A stretch of DNA of 64,000 nucleotides from Halovenus marina (GCF_051414115.1 NZ_JBLKNZ010000001.1:2480001-2544000), one strand, 5' to 3'. Positions 16,788-26,612 are shown, counted from the first letter of the stretch. Made by a program: numbers and translations. The notes: generated by a model from the letters alone, not told the origin.

Positions 16788-18965
16788 TCACTCTCGAAAG
16801 CCAAGCAGTCGGAGGCCGTTCAGCGAGACGACGACAGTCGATCCTTCGTGACCGATGACGGCGAGCGGCAGGGGGATCCCTCTCAACAGAATCGCACCGA
16901 TCATGAGCGCGATGGCACCGAACGCGATGGCGAGATTGATCGTCAGCGTCCGGCGGGTCTTCCGGCCCAGTCCGAGCACGTACGGCACCTTGCTCAGGTC
17001 GTCACCCATCAACACGACGTCGGCCGTTTCGAGTGCAACGTCGGTTCCGGCACCGCCCATCGCCACGCCGAGGGTTGCGGTTGCGAGCGCAGGCGCGTCG
17101 TTCACGCCGTCGCCAACCATCGCCACGCCGTCGTATCGCTCGTCCAGTTCCGCCACTCGCTCGACTTTCTGTTCGGGGAGTAACTCCGCGTGCACCTCGT
17201 CGATGCCAACCTCGTCTGCGATGTGCTGGGCGACCTGTTCGTTGTCGCCCGTCAGCATGACTATCCGTTCGATGCCCAGCGCTCTGAGTTCGGCGATCAT
17301 CTCGGCTGCGCCGGGGCGGGCCGTGTCGGTGAACGCGAGCCAGCCGAGTACGCTCGCCCCCTCGTCGGTCTCCCGAACGACGAGGACACTCGTTTTCCCC
17401 TCCGTGGCCAGCGTCGTCAGCGTCTCCAGTCCCGTCTCCAGTCCGGTTATCGACCTGTCGCTGAGAACCGTCTCGACGTACTTGCGATTCCCGATATGGA
17501 TCGTCTCCCCGTCGACGGTGGCCCGGACGCCCTTGCCAGCGACTGCAGTGAAGTCCTGTGCGTCGGGGACCTCGGCACCACGCGCGTTCGCTTCCTCGAC
17601 TGTCGCCTGCGCCAGGTGATGCTCCGACCTGGCTTGCACGGCAGCAGCCAGCGTCAGCAGGTCCGCTTCGCTGACGCTCTCAGTTCCGGGTGGATCGTCA
17701 CGGACGACGATATCGGTCAGACTCGTCTCACCCGCGGTCAGCGTTCCGGTCTTGTCGAACGCGACGGCGTTGATGTCGGCCGCTGCCTCGACGTGTTCGC
17801 CGCCCTTGAAGAGGACACCCTGCCTGCCGCCCGATGCGATTGCCGAGAGCACCGCGGCGGGCGTCGAGATGACGACGGCACACGGCGACGCCGCGACCAG
17901 CAGCGTCATGGCGCGGTAGAACGTCGACGTGAACTCGGCACCGACAGCCAGTGGACCGGCGATAGCGATAACGGTGAGCGCGAACACGCCCAGCACGTAC
18001 GGCTGTTCGAGTCGGTCGATGAGTCGCTGTGTCGGTGCCTTCTCGCTTTGGGCCTGTTCGACCATGCGGATGAGTCGGGTGATGGCGGACTCGTGAGCCT
18101 GCCGCGTTACTGCTATCTCCAGACTCCCACTCTCGTTTATCGTTCCGCCGAACACCTCGTCGTCGGGCGTTTTCGGGACGGGAACGGATTCGCCGGTCAG
18201 CGAGGACTGGTCGACGGTGCTCTCCCCGCGCTCGACGACGCCATCCAGTGGGATCCGGTCGCCCGGTCGCACGACGAACACGTCACCGACTGCCACCTCC
18301 TCGATGGGGACGGTGACTTCCTCGCCGTCGCGTAACAGGGTCGCCGTGTCCGGCCGCATCTTGACCAGCGACTTGATCGCGCGCCGGGACCGACCGATCG
18401 CGTAGTGCTGGAGGACGTTCGAGAGCGAGAACAGAAACAGGAGCATCGCTCCCTCGAACGGCGCGCCGATCGAGAGCGCGCCGACTGCCGCGACGATCAT
18501 CAGCAGATCGATGTCCACGGACCGGAGGCGAAGGCTCTCGATACTCCCTTTGAGCCCGTACCAGCCGCCAAAGACGTACGCCGTGCCGTATCCCACCTGA
18601 ACGAGGAGTGCGGAGGCGTCGAACCACTCGGCGGCCGCGCCAGTTATCATCCCGACGAGCGTCAGGCCGACGAAGACCGCTTCGAGGCGCAGTTCGCTCC
18701 GAGTACTCGTCTCGTCCGTGCCGGTGTCCGCGCGGAGCGCCACGCCGTAGTCGCTGATGACAGCATCGAGTTCGTCGGGCGTCGTGATGCTCTCGTCGTA
18801 GGTGATCTGCACGGTTCCAGTCCGAAACGAGACGTCGGTTTCGTGAACGCCCGGTGTCTCGTGCAGCTCTCGTTCGAGTGCGAGCGCTCCCGATTCGCTT
18901 CGTCCGCCGTGGCGTTCGACAGATGCTGTGTGCGTAGACAACTGCGTTGGTTGGTCGACCGTCAT
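16788..18965 (-). CDS. P1B-type heavy-metal translocating ATPase
   Basis: This 725-residue metal pump has an N-terminal HMA-like fold (about residues 28-75) that lacks the usual CxxC. Its core has TGES, the membrane motif SPC near residue 361, the phosphorylated Asp in DKTGTLT near 404, and GDGVNDAPAL. The last helix contains HEGSTVVVSLNGLR. SPC plus HEG-S/G-T is the pattern of the P1B-4 group (Co, Fe or Zn export), rather than the CPC of copper pumps, so divalent metal efflux is the best guess. It is transcribed away from the lactonase gene. Confidence 0.88.
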   Translation of the reverse strand: MTVDQPTQLSTHTASVERHGGRSESGALALERELHETPGVHETDVSFRTGTVQITYDESITTPDELDAVISDYGVALRADTGTDETSTRSELRLEAVFVGLTLVGMITGAAAEWFDASALLVQVGYGTAYVFGGWYGLKGSIESLRLRSVDIDLLMIVAAVGALSIGAPFEGAMLLFLFSLSNVLQHYAIGRSRRAIKSLVKMRPDTATLLRDGEEVTVPIEEVAVGDVFVVRPGDRIPLDGVVERGESTVDQSSLTGESVPVPKTPDDEVFGGTINESGSLEIAVTRQAHESAITRLIRMVEQAQSEKAPTQRLIDRLEQPYVLGVFALTVIAIAGPLAVGAEFTSTFYRAMTLLVAASPCAVVISTPAAVLSAIASGGRQGVLFKGGEHVEAAADINAVAFDKTGTLTAGETSLTDIVVRDDPPGTESVSEADLLTLAAAVQARSEHHLAQATVEEANARGAEVPDAQDFTAVAGKGVRATVDGETIHIGNRKYVETVLSDRSITGLETGLETLTTLATEGKTSVLVVRETDEGASVLGWLAFTDTARPGAAEMIAELRALGIERIVMLTGDNEQVAQHIADEVGIDEVHAELLPEQKVERVAELDERYDGVAMVGDGVNDAPALATATLGVAMGGAGTDVALETADVVLMGDDLSKVPYVLGLGRKTRRTLTINLAIAFGAIALMIGAILLRGIPLPLAVIGHEGSTVVVSLNGLRLLGFRE

Positions 18966-19169
18966 GGGATATCAGTTGGACCGCGGGGTTGGGCTCCGCC
19001 GGAACGGTTCCCTGTCTTCGGGAGTCTGATCCGGCCGAAGAGTACTGTAATCTAATGGCTGCCGCGGGGGGACAACTGTTTCGGTCGTGTCGATCCGCAG
19101 TCGGGCCGTCTCGCCTCGACGATGCGATATCCCACAATTGCTTTCACCCGTCCGTCCGTCAACCCCGAC

Positions 19170-20207
19170 ATGGCCGACTACCTGACCTACATCGGCACGT
19201 ACACGGACGGCGACAGTGAGGGGATCTATCGCGCTCGGATGGACGAACGGGCGGGGACGATTTCGGACATCGAACTCGCCGCGACCAGCGAGAACCCCTC
19301 CTATCTCGTGACCCATCCCACCGAGGACGTTCTCTACACGGTCAACGAAAACGAGGACGGCGCAGTCACCGCCTTCCAGATCGGTGAGGGGGGCAACCTC
19401 GACGAACTCGGCCACCTGACCATCGGCCCGGCCCATCCCTGCTACTGCAGCGTGGACGCGACCGGGCAGGTGCTGCTGGTGGCACATTACACCGGCGGCG
19501 CGGTGTCGATTATTCCGCTCGATGACGAGGGTGGTCTGGGCGACCCGACGCTCATCGAGCACGAGGGCTCGGGCGCTGACCCCGACCGGCAGGCGAGCGC
19601 CCATCCACACTCGATCCGCCCCGGCCCCGACAACGAGTCCGTCTACGTTCCCGACCTCGGAGTCGACCAAGTCGTCGTCTACGACCTCGACCCAGCGGAG
19701 GCGACGCTCGTTCGATCCGGTACTGTCCCGCTGCAGGCCGGTGCTGGCCCGCGCCATCTCGATTTCACGCCCGATGGTGACCGCGCGGTGTTGATCAACG
19801 AACTCGATGCGACGGTCACACTCTTCGACCGCGAGGCAGATGGCAACCTGCGAGAACTCGACAGTGCCGACACCCTGGCGGAGGGGTTCGACGGTGACAA
19901 TCTCACCGCCGACATCCACGTCCATCCGACCGGCGTGTACGTGTACGGATCGAACCGCGGCCACGATTCGGTCGCTGTCTTTGATCTGGATGGCGACACC
20001 ATCTCGCTGCGTGAGACTGTCGCCACTGGCGGAGAGTGGCCACGGAACTTCGTTCTTGCACCCGACGGTTCGACGCTGTTTGTCGCAAATGCCCACACGA
20101 ACGATATCCGCCCCTTCGATATCGATGACGATGGTGGGCTTTCCCCGACCGGTGAGACTGTCTCTGTCCCACAACCGGTCTGTATCGAACCAACCAGAGA
20201 GCTGTAA
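19170..20207 (+). CDS. Lactonase family beta-propeller (6-phosphogluconolactonase-like)
   Basis: This 345-residue protein is a seven-bladed propeller of the YbhE/Pgl lactonase family. It starts YLTYIGTYTDGDSEGIYRA and shows the repeated blades NPSYLVTHPTEDVLYTVNE, HPHSIRPGPDNESVYVPDLG, GPRHLDFTPDGDRAVLINE and WPRNFVLAPDGSTLFVANA. Such enzymes hydrolyse sugar lactones, including 6-phosphogluconolactone. I chose the ATG at 19170 because the propeller starts there; an in-frame ATG 48 bp upstream would add a poorly conserved extension. No signal peptide is visible, so it should be cytoplasmic. Confidence 0.8.
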   Translation: MADYLTYIGTYTDGDSEGIYRARMDERAGTISDIELAATSENPSYLVTHPTEDVLYTVNENEDGAVTAFQIGEGGNLDELGHLTIGPAHPCYCSVDATGQVLLVAHYTGGAVSIIPLDDEGGLGDPTLIEHEGSGADPDRQASAHPHSIRPGPDNESVYVPDLGVDQVVVYDLDPAEATLVRSGTVPLQAGAGPRHLDFTPDGDRAVLINELDATVTLFDREADGNLRELDSADTLAEGFDGDNLTADIHVHPTGVYVYGSNRGHDSVAVFDLDGDTISLRETVATGGEWPRNFVLAPDGSTLFVANAHTNDIRPFDIDDDGGLSPTGETVSVPQPVCIEPTREL

Positions 20208-20294
20208 GTTCGTCGCCCGCCGCTGCCTCTCTGTTCGACACCTGTCGAACTTGACGTCGACAGAAACTTATACACCCTCGACGCACGTTGGGGT

Positions 20295-21632
20295 ATGTCG
20301 GAAGTGGGAATCGACGGTGTCGAGATACGAACTGGCAAGCTGAAACTGGATCTGGCAGAGACCTTCGCGCCCGAGAAGGGGGAGGACCCGGAAAAGTACA
20401 CCAAGGGGCTCGGTCTGCACGCCTCCTCGTTCCCCGACGCGTACGAGGACATCGTGACGATGGGTGCAAACGCCGCCCATCGCCTGCTCGAACGAAAGGA
20501 CCTCGCACTCGACGACATCGGACGGATCGACGTGGCGACCGAGAGCGCCTTCGACCGCTCGAAGCCGGTCTCGACGTACGTCGCTGGCTGTCTGGAGCAG
20601 GTCAACGACGGCGACTTGCACCACGCGAACAAGGGCGAACGGAAGTTCGCCTGCGTCTCGGGGACGCAGGCGGTCGACGACGCCTTCAACTGGATCCGCG
20701 CCGGGCGAAACCGGGGTCGGGCGGCGCTCGTAATCGCGACCGATACCGCGTTGTACGCCCGCGACGACCCCGGCGAGGCGACGCAGGGTGCCGGTGCGGT
20801 CGCGATGCTCATCGACGAGAACCCCGACGTGGTCGCCTTCGGCGAGCCGCAGGGGTACGGCAGTGCCGACGAGACTGACTTTCTCAAGCCCAACCAGCAG
20901 TTCCCGAGCGTCGACGGCAAGCGCTCGATGCAGGTGTATCTCGCCCGGATGCGCGAGGCGCTGGAGGACTTCGAAGAGGCTGGCGGGGACACCCACCCCG
21001 AGAACTTCGCGCTGGTGCCGTTTCACACGCCGTTCCCCGGGATGGTGCGCAAGGCTGCCGGACTCGGCTATCGACACTGCATCCGCGGGACGGAAATCGA
21101 AGACGAACTCGCCGCGGAGATTGGCCGCCAGCCCCGCCCGGAGGCCTACGACGACGAGGACGAGTACTTCGAGGCGATCAAGGAGTACACCGACAAACTG
21201 ACCGACACCGAGCGATATCAGGAGTGGTACGAGCGGACGGTCGCACCGACGCTGTCCATCTCCCGCGAGGTCGGAAACTGGTACACCGGCTCCGTCCACG
21301 TCGCGCGCGTCGCGGGGCTGCTGGAGGCCTACGAGACTGGCCGCGACCTCACGGGCCAGCAACTGCTCGTCGGCTCCTACGGCAGCGGCGCGCAGGCAGA
21401 GATGCACGCCGAATACATCCAGCCCGGCTGGGAATCGGAGATCGAACAGCTCGACATCACCGAACAACTCGACGACCGCAAGTCACTCACCTTCGCGGAA
21501 TATGAGTCGATCCACGACGTGCACAACCACGAGGAGACGACCGACGTCGAACCGCTGACCGCGCCCGACTCCGAGTTCGTCTTCGACGGCTGGGGTCGGA
21601 TGGGCGAGCGCAAGTACACCTTCGTCGAGTAG
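20295..21632 (+). CDS. hmgB: Hydroxymethylglutaryl-CoA synthase
   Basis: This 445-residue enzyme condenses acetyl-CoA with acetoacetyl-CoA to HMG-CoA, feeding the mevalonate pathway that makes archaeal lipids, quinones and carotenoids. The catalytic residues can be placed: Glu83 in ATESAF, Cys120 in ACVSGTQA and His244 in PFHTPFPGM. The full length and the C-terminal GSGAQAEM segment fit the HMG-CoA synthase family. A cttata box at 20269-20274 lies about 24 bp before the ATG. It stands as a single gene between the lactonase and the HTR-like cluster. Confidence 0.95.
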   Translation: MSEVGIDGVEIRTGKLKLDLAETFAPEKGEDPEKYTKGLGLHASSFPDAYEDIVTMGANAAHRLLERKDLALDDIGRIDVATESAFDRSKPVSTYVAGCLEQVNDGDLHHANKGERKFACVSGTQAVDDAFNWIRAGRNRGRAALVIATDTALYARDDPGEATQGAGAVAMLIDENPDVVAFGEPQGYGSADETDFLKPNQQFPSVDGKRSMQVYLARMREALEDFEEAGGDTHPENFALVPFHTPFPGMVRKAAGLGYRHCIRGTEIEDELAAEIGRQPRPEAYDDEDEYFEAIKEYTDKLTDTERYQEWYERTVAPTLSISREVGNWYTGSVHVARVAGLLEAYETGRDLTGQQLLVGSYGSGAQAEMHAEYIQPGWESEIEQLDITEQLDDRKSLTFAEYESIHDVHNHEETTDVEPLTAPDSEFVFDGWGRMGERKYTFVE

Positions 21633-21691
21633 CTGACTGTTCTGGGTGTGTTCCCCCCGTAATTTAAACGGGTCGACAGCAATACACGGGT

Positions 21692-22531
21692 ATGGAGCGG
21701 ATCCCCTTTGGTATCGACCGCCTCGATAGCACCATCGGTGGTGGCGCACCTCGGGGGAGTGTCGTCTTGCTCTCCGGCGAAGCGGGCGCGGGCGCTCGCG
21801 AGTTTCTGTACACGACCGCGGTGATGAACGGACTCGCCCAGACCGACCACGAACTGTTCGACCTGCACTACGGCGACCTGCACGACCGGGTGACGCTGCC
21901 CGAAGACATCCACTACATCTCCTTTACCCACGACGAGTCGGAGCTCCGCAGCGAGATCGAGACGGTGATGAGCGAGGAACTCGTTCAGGCGGGTCTCGAG
22001 GAGGTGTCCTTTCAGTCGCTCGCAGAGAGCTACTTCCACATCAGCCCGGTGCCGCGCGCCTGGTACACCGAGCGCATGGGTGATATCACCGACCTCCAGA
22101 AGCGCCACGAGGGGCGTGACAGCATCCTGAGCGCGTTCGGTGACGCGATGAGCAGACGGGCACCGGGCAGTCTGGTCCTCGTCGACTCGCTTTCGGATCT
22201 CGTCAGTACGACCGGCGAGGAACATGACTGGTCCGACATCGTGTACGTCCTTCGTGGGCTTGAGAAAGCCGCTCATCGGTGGGGTGGTGTGATCCTCGCT
22301 CACGTCAACAGAGAGACGCTATCGTCGGTCGAACACGGACAGCTTATCGACGCCTGCAGCGGGACCTTCCGGTTTCAGTGGGAAACTGGCGGCAGCACCC
22401 GCGCCCGAACCCTGGTGGTCAAGCAGTTCCGCGGGGTGCTCTCGCGGATCGAAGCCGAGAACATCGGACGATTCGAGACAGAACTCGGTGACGCTGGCTT
22501 CGACATCAGCGACGTTCGCAAGATCCGCTAA
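21692..22531 (+). CDS. HTR-like protein (KaiC/RadA-type ATPase fold, degenerate P-loop)
   Basis: This 279-residue RecA/KaiC-superfamily protein resembles those called HTR-like in haloarchaea. It begins IPFGIDRLDSTIGGGAPRGSVVLLSG, then GEAGAGAREF where Walker A would be GxxGxGK(S/T); the catalytic lysine is absent. The Walker B-like strand is SLVLVDSLSDL. It may therefore bind nucleotide weakly or act as a scaffold. A tttaaa box at 21663-21668 is 27 bp before the ATG. The ribbon-helix-helix and acidic zinc proteins follow in the same direction. Confidence 0.75.
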   Translation: MERIPFGIDRLDSTIGGGAPRGSVVLLSGEAGAGAREFLYTTAVMNGLAQTDHELFDLHYGDLHDRVTLPEDIHYISFTHDESELRSEIETVMSEELVQAGLEEVSFQSLAESYFHISPVPRAWYTERMGDITDLQKRHEGRDSILSAFGDAMSRRAPGSLVLVDSLSDLVSTTGEEHDWSDIVYVLRGLEKAAHRWGGVILAHVNRETLSSVEHGQLIDACSGTFRFQWETGGSTRARTLVVKQFRGVLSRIEAENIGRFETELGDAGFDISDVRKIR

Positions 22532-22585
22532 CTGTGTCTGACCCCGAACAAACGCTTAACTATCCACTTGTCTAACTCCTGTAGT

Positions 22586-23428
22586 ATGTCGAGCGAGTCG
22601 ACCGACGAGCAGACCGTGACGGTGAGGCTTCCCGCCGAGCTAGACGAGTGGCTCGACGAGCAGGCAGCCTCACTCGGACTCGACCGGGAGACCGTTCTCG
22701 TTCAGTTGCTCGCCTCTTATCGCACAGCTGAACAGTTCGAATCCGACGGACAGCTACGGATCGATGGCGATGGGGAGGGACACAGCGCGGTTCTCGGGGA
22801 GGACTATATCGAGGAGGCTGTCGAGCGCGTAGCCGACGACCAGATCACTGCTGCGACAAAATCGGTCAGAGAGACGCTCACTGCTCGGATCGACGAGGTT
22901 GAGGCTGACTTTCAGACGAATCTCGACGACGTTCGCGACCGCGTCGTTCAGGTCAAGCGCGAAGCCGACCAGAAGGCACCCGAAGACCACACCCACGAAG
23001 CGTTCGATACGATCGACGGTCTCGCCGAGGAGGTTGCCCAACTCGAATCGGATCTGGAGTCGCTTCGAGGCCAGCAGCAGGAGACCGCTGACGAGCACGC
23101 GGCCGATATCGACGACCACTCCGGGCGTCTCGACACGCTCGAAGACCGACTGCAGACCGTGGCGTGGGCCGTCAGCGACCTGCGCGATGCCTACGAGTCC
23201 GGGCACGGGATGGCGGCCGTCGAGCGGATCAAGCGAGCGGCGGCGAAGGCCGATATCGAGCGCGCGAGCTGTGAAAACTGTGGCAACGGCGTGACGATTT
23301 CACTGCTGACGGATCCAAAGTGCCCTCACTGTGACGCGACTGTCTCTGACATCCAGCCCGCGAGTGGCTGGTTCAGTTCGCCGAAACTCCTCGTGGCCGC
23401 ACAGCTCGAATCCGGTGAGCGACGATGA
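22586..23428 (+). CDS. Ribbon-helix-helix, coiled-coil, zinc-finger protein
   Basis: This 280-residue protein has three parts. An N-terminal CopG-like ribbon-helix-helix (QTVTVRLPAELDEWLDEQAASLGLDRETVLVQLLASY) is followed by a long coiled coil (about residues 75-200) and a C-terminal four-cysteine zinc site (CENCGNG and CPHCDA). It may bind DNA through the first module. A cttaac box at about 22555-22560 precedes the ATG by 27 bp, so I discard an earlier TTG start. Its stop overlaps the next gene by 4 bp (ATGA), marking an operon. Confidence 0.7.
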   Translation: MSSESTDEQTVTVRLPAELDEWLDEQAASLGLDRETVLVQLLASYRTAEQFESDGQLRIDGDGEGHSAVLGEDYIEEAVERVADDQITAATKSVRETLTARIDEVEADFQTNLDDVRDRVVQVKREADQKAPEDHTHEAFDTIDGLAEEVAQLESDLESLRGQQQETADEHAADIDDHSGRLDTLEDRLQTVAWAVSDLRDAYESGHGMAAVERIKRAAAKADIERASCENCGNGVTISLLTDPKCPHCDATVSDIQPASGWFSSPKLLVAAQLESGERR

Positions 23429-24180
23429 GCGACGACACAGTTGACGACGCCCCGGAAGAGCACACTGAGAGAGACGACACCGAGGGATCGAGTGCCGACC
23501 GAGACGACGCCGCTGACCCCCTCTCTGAATCGACCGAACCGGACGAATCCCCCACAGACCCCTTCGAGCGCCTCGAAGCGGATGCTCCTGACCGGGAGGG
23601 TGACCCGTTCGAGCGTCTCGACCCGTCTGCCACATCGTCAGAGACAGAGCCGTCTGAACCGAACTCTCGGGACCAACCTTCGGAGTCGTTCGAACCAGAA
23701 CCCGACCCCGGCACACTCGAATCCGGGACGCGCTCGTCGGGTGACCACTCCGGGTCAGACACCACTCCGCCAGGTTCGGCCGCTGGCGATTCAGACACGC
23801 CTGGTGCGGGTCCTGACAGGTCTGTAACCGACTTCGAGGGGGGTGATCTCGACGCTGACTCGTTCGAACCGGCCGAGCGGGAGGGCGATCCGTTCGCGTC
23901 GCTCGAAGGTCCCTTCGAGGACACCAGCACCGACGGGGTCGACCCCGATGCTGTCTGGGAGACACTCGACCGAGCGGAGTCGGTGAGAGACACGCCACAG
24001 CGAACGTACGATGAGGTCTCGAAACACAGCTACTGCGAGCAGTGTGAGCATTTCTCGGAACCGCCGGAGATACACTGTTCTCACGAGGGAACCGAAATCG
24101 TCGAGTTCCCAGACAGCGAGACCGTTCGCGTCGTCGACTGCCCGGTCGTTGCACGCCGTCGAGAACTCGAAGGGGAGTGA
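23425..24180 (+). CDS. Acidic repeat protein with C-terminal cysteine cluster
   Basis: This 251-residue protein is translationally coupled to the gene before it. The first ~190 residues are disordered and very acidic. They contain a repeated DPFERLE/DPFERLD/DPFASLE peptide spaced at irregular intervals. The last ~60 residues are folded and hold a zinc-like cluster (YCEQCEHFS, then CSHEG and CPVV). The repeated short peptide looks like a linear motif that docks onto a partner, possibly the upstream coiled-coil protein. I recognise no known function. Confidence 0.65.
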   Translation: MSDDTVDDAPEEHTERDDTEGSSADRDDAADPLSESTEPDESPTDPFERLEADAPDREGDPFERLDPSATSSETEPSEPNSRDQPSESFEPEPDPGTLESGTRSSGDHSGSDTTPPGSAAGDSDTPGAGPDRSVTDFEGGDLDADSFEPAEREGDPFASLEGPFEDTSTDGVDPDAVWETLDRAESVRDTPQRTYDEVSKHSYCEQCEHFSEPPEIHCSHEGTEIVEFPDSETVRVVDCPVVARRRELEGE

Positions 24181-24253
24181 TTGCGTCGCTCGTGCGCTTT
24201 CGCTCCCTCTCGGGAGCGTAGCTATTTACCCCTCACTGTTGTATCCGTGTTGC

Positions 24254-25072
24254 ATGTCAGTCGTCAACTGTGTTCAGCAGGCCGCAGAGACAGACGAGGT
24301 TTTCGTCGGCGCGGGTGTCGCCTCCGCATCGCCGACTGTGGTCGAGATCTACGGGAACCTCGGGATGGACTTCGCGTTGCTCGACCTCGAACACGTCGGA
24401 TTCAGCGCCTGGGATAGCGAACGGCTGGAAGCGCTCACCCGCGCCGCCGACGTGGTCGACATCGACCTGATCGTTCGCATCCCCTCCGGCGATGCGTCCT
24501 CGCACCCGCCGCTCATTCGAAAGGTCCTCGACACCGGCGTTCGAAACGTGCTGGTTCCCCGCGTCTCCTCCCGCGAGGAGGTCACGGCCGCAGTCGAGGC
24601 GGGCTACTTCTACCCCGACGACGGCGACCCCGGCGAACGCGGATTCGGAGGTGGCCGGTCGTCCCGGTGGGGGCCCGGAATGATGGAGGACGGATACATC
24701 GACCGCGAGGACGACAGCGTACAGATCGGGATCATGGTCGAAAACCGCGACGCCGTCGAAGCCCTCGACGAACTTCTCTCCGTTCCGGGTCTCGGGTTTG
24801 CCTTCACCGGCCCCGCCGACCTGTCACACTCGCTGGACCACCCGCTCGAACTCGACGACCCAGCAGTCCGCGACGCGCTCCGTGAATCCGAGCGGACAAT
24901 CGCCGCGTCCGACGTGACGCTCGGATCGATGTTCGTCGACGACGTCGAGGCGAGCATCGAACGAGGAAATCAGCTTCTCATTCTGGGGAGCGATTACTCC
25001 GCGCTGTACGACCACTACGGTGAACTGCTCGACAGTGTCGCCGAGACGATACCTGACGATTCCGCTCGGTGA
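24254..25072 (+). CDS. HpcH/HpaI-family aldolase
   Basis: This 272-residue protein is a class II HpcH/HpaI (2-keto-3-deoxy sugar-acid type) aldolase. LGMDFALLDLEHVGFS carries the metal-linked acidic pair, and RNVLVPRVSSREEV and GLGFAFTGPADLSHSL are typical later strands. It should cleave or form a 2-oxo acid from pyruvate and an aldehyde. The natural substrate is not determinable here. A tattta box at 24223-24228 lies 27 bp before this ATG; an in-frame upstream extension over the previous gene is therefore rejected. Confidence 0.78.
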   Translation: MSVVNCVQQAAETDEVFVGAGVASASPTVVEIYGNLGMDFALLDLEHVGFSAWDSERLEALTRAADVVDIDLIVRIPSGDASSHPPLIRKVLDTGVRNVLVPRVSSREEVTAAVEAGYFYPDDGDPGERGFGGGRSSRWGPGMMEDGYIDREDDSVQIGIMVENRDAVEALDELLSVPGLGFAFTGPADLSHSLDHPLELDDPAVRDALRESERTIAASDVTLGSMFVDDVEASIERGNQLLILGSDYSALYDHYGELLDSVAETIPDDSAR

Positions 25073-25220
25073 GTGAGTCCGATGAGGTCATCAGTGTTGC
25101 ACTGACACGACTCCATTTGCCGACCACACACCACTATTGAGACGGACGGAATGCGAGGTAGCCGTCACTGGCGTAGGGATACCCGCGCTGACGGGTTCGT
25201 GCTGTTGATTCCGGGGTTGT

Positions 25221-26612
25221 TCATGCGAACTCGACGTTCGTGAACTCGAATCGTGCTCCTCCCTCCGTTCCAGTCTCGATGCTGACGTCCCAGCCGTGTG
25301 CCTCAGCGATCCGTTTGACGATTGTCAGCCCGAAGCCTGTTCCGTCCGTTTCTGACGTGTAACCCGGCTCGAACACTTCCTCTCGGATCTCGTCTGGGAT
25401 TCCAGACCCCGTATCTTCGACGTAGAGTCCGTTTTCGCTGTGTTGCCCAACCCGGACAGTCAGCCCCGAGTCGCCGTGCTCGATCGCATTCCGAAAGAGG
25501 TTCTCGAAGACGTGCTGAAGTCGACTTCGGTCCCCCTCGATTGTAACCTCGTCGACGATCTCGATGGTTGCATCAGCGGTCGATACTGTCTGCCAGCATT
25601 TGCCGACCAGGTCGATCAGTCGGATCGGTTCCGTCTCGGATACCACCTGGCCCTGTCTGGCGAGTGTCAGGGTGTCCGTGATGAGTTCCTCCATCCGATC
25701 GAGTGCGTCTTCTACCGGTGGGATGTGCTCGTTCTCGTACTCCTCTGCAAGCAGGGTAATCCGCGCTTGCGCGACATTGAGCGGATTTCGGAGGTCGTGG
25801 GACACGACGCTCGCAAATTCGTCGAGTTGTTCTTTTTGACTCCGAAGCTGTCGTTCGCGTTTGACGCGCTCGGTCACGTCGCGCGTGATCCCGATGATTC
25901 TCGTTGCGTCACCGCCTGTGATAACCGGTGCCAGGTTTGTCTGCCAGAACTGTGCGCCTGTTTCGACGGGGACTTTCTCTTCGTACGAGATCGGTTCCCC
26001 GAGTCTCACACACCGCTGATAGTTGGATTCGAGTTCGCTCCCGAGTTCGTCCCCAAACACATCTCTCGGCGTCTTTCCCCGTACTTCCTCTGTCGTGATC
26101 CCCGTCTGTTCTTCGTAGGCCTGGTTCAGGCGCTCGAATCGAAACATCGAATCCGGCTTGGACTGCTCGACGCTCAAAAAGAAGATCCCATCTTGGACCG
26201 TCTCGAGAAGTGTCTTGTACTCCTGTGCGAGTTCGCGATAATCCTGTTGTTGACTTTTTCGTTCCGAAATGTCGCGGCTGACCACGAGAATGCCCTCGAT
26301 GGTCTCGTCGTCGAATCGGTTCTGTAACGTTGCTTCGAGCCAGCGCCATGACCCATCTGAATGACGAAATCGTGTTTCGACAACCTGTGGGTTGTCGGGT
26401 TCGGCCTGCAGTCGCTCGATTGCATCTGAGACGGCCGCCCGGTCGTCCGGGTGCTGATACTCATATCCGACTTCACCGATCAAGTCTTCGGGATCGTACC
26501 CTAATGTTCGCTCGACAGATGGACTAACCCATGTAATCGTCCCACCCGCGTCGATAACCGTCACGATATCGGTAGCCTCTTCAACAAGTTTCCGATATAA
26601 CGACTCAGCCAT
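25221..26612 (-). CDS. PAS-PAS sensor histidine kinase
   Basis: This 463-residue cytoplasmic kinase has two PAS domains (about residues 8-125 and 135-255), a HisKA dimerisation helix with the phosphorylated His in FASVVSHDLRNPLN, and an ATPase domain with NLFRNAIEHG, DTGSGIP and GTGFGLTIVK. No membrane helices are present, so it senses an internal signal or redox/light state. Its C-terminus is closely similar to the large kinase at 44277-47387 (both end with a GGARFE.TNVEF motif), suggesting paralogy. The start at MAESLY is preferred over an ATG 24 bp upstream. Confidence 0.85.
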   Translation of the reverse strand: MAESLYRKLVEEATDIVTVIDAGGTITWVSPSVERTLGYDPEDLIGEVGYEYQHPDDRAAVSDAIERLQAEPDNPQVVETRFRHSDGSWRWLEATLQNRFDDETIEGILVVSRDISERKSQQQDYRELAQEYKTLLETVQDGIFFLSVEQSKPDSMFRFERLNQAYEEQTGITTEEVRGKTPRDVFGDELGSELESNYQRCVRLGEPISYEEKVPVETGAQFWQTNLAPVITGGDATRIIGITRDVTERVKRERQLRSQKEQLDEFASVVSHDLRNPLNVAQARITLLAEEYENEHIPPVEDALDRMEELITDTLTLARQGQVVSETEPIRLIDLVGKCWQTVSTADATIEIVDEVTIEGDRSRLQHVFENLFRNAIEHGDSGLTVRVGQHSENGLYVEDTGSGIPDEIREEVFEPGYTSETDGTGFGLTIVKRIAEAHGWDVSIETGTEGGARFEFTNVEFA

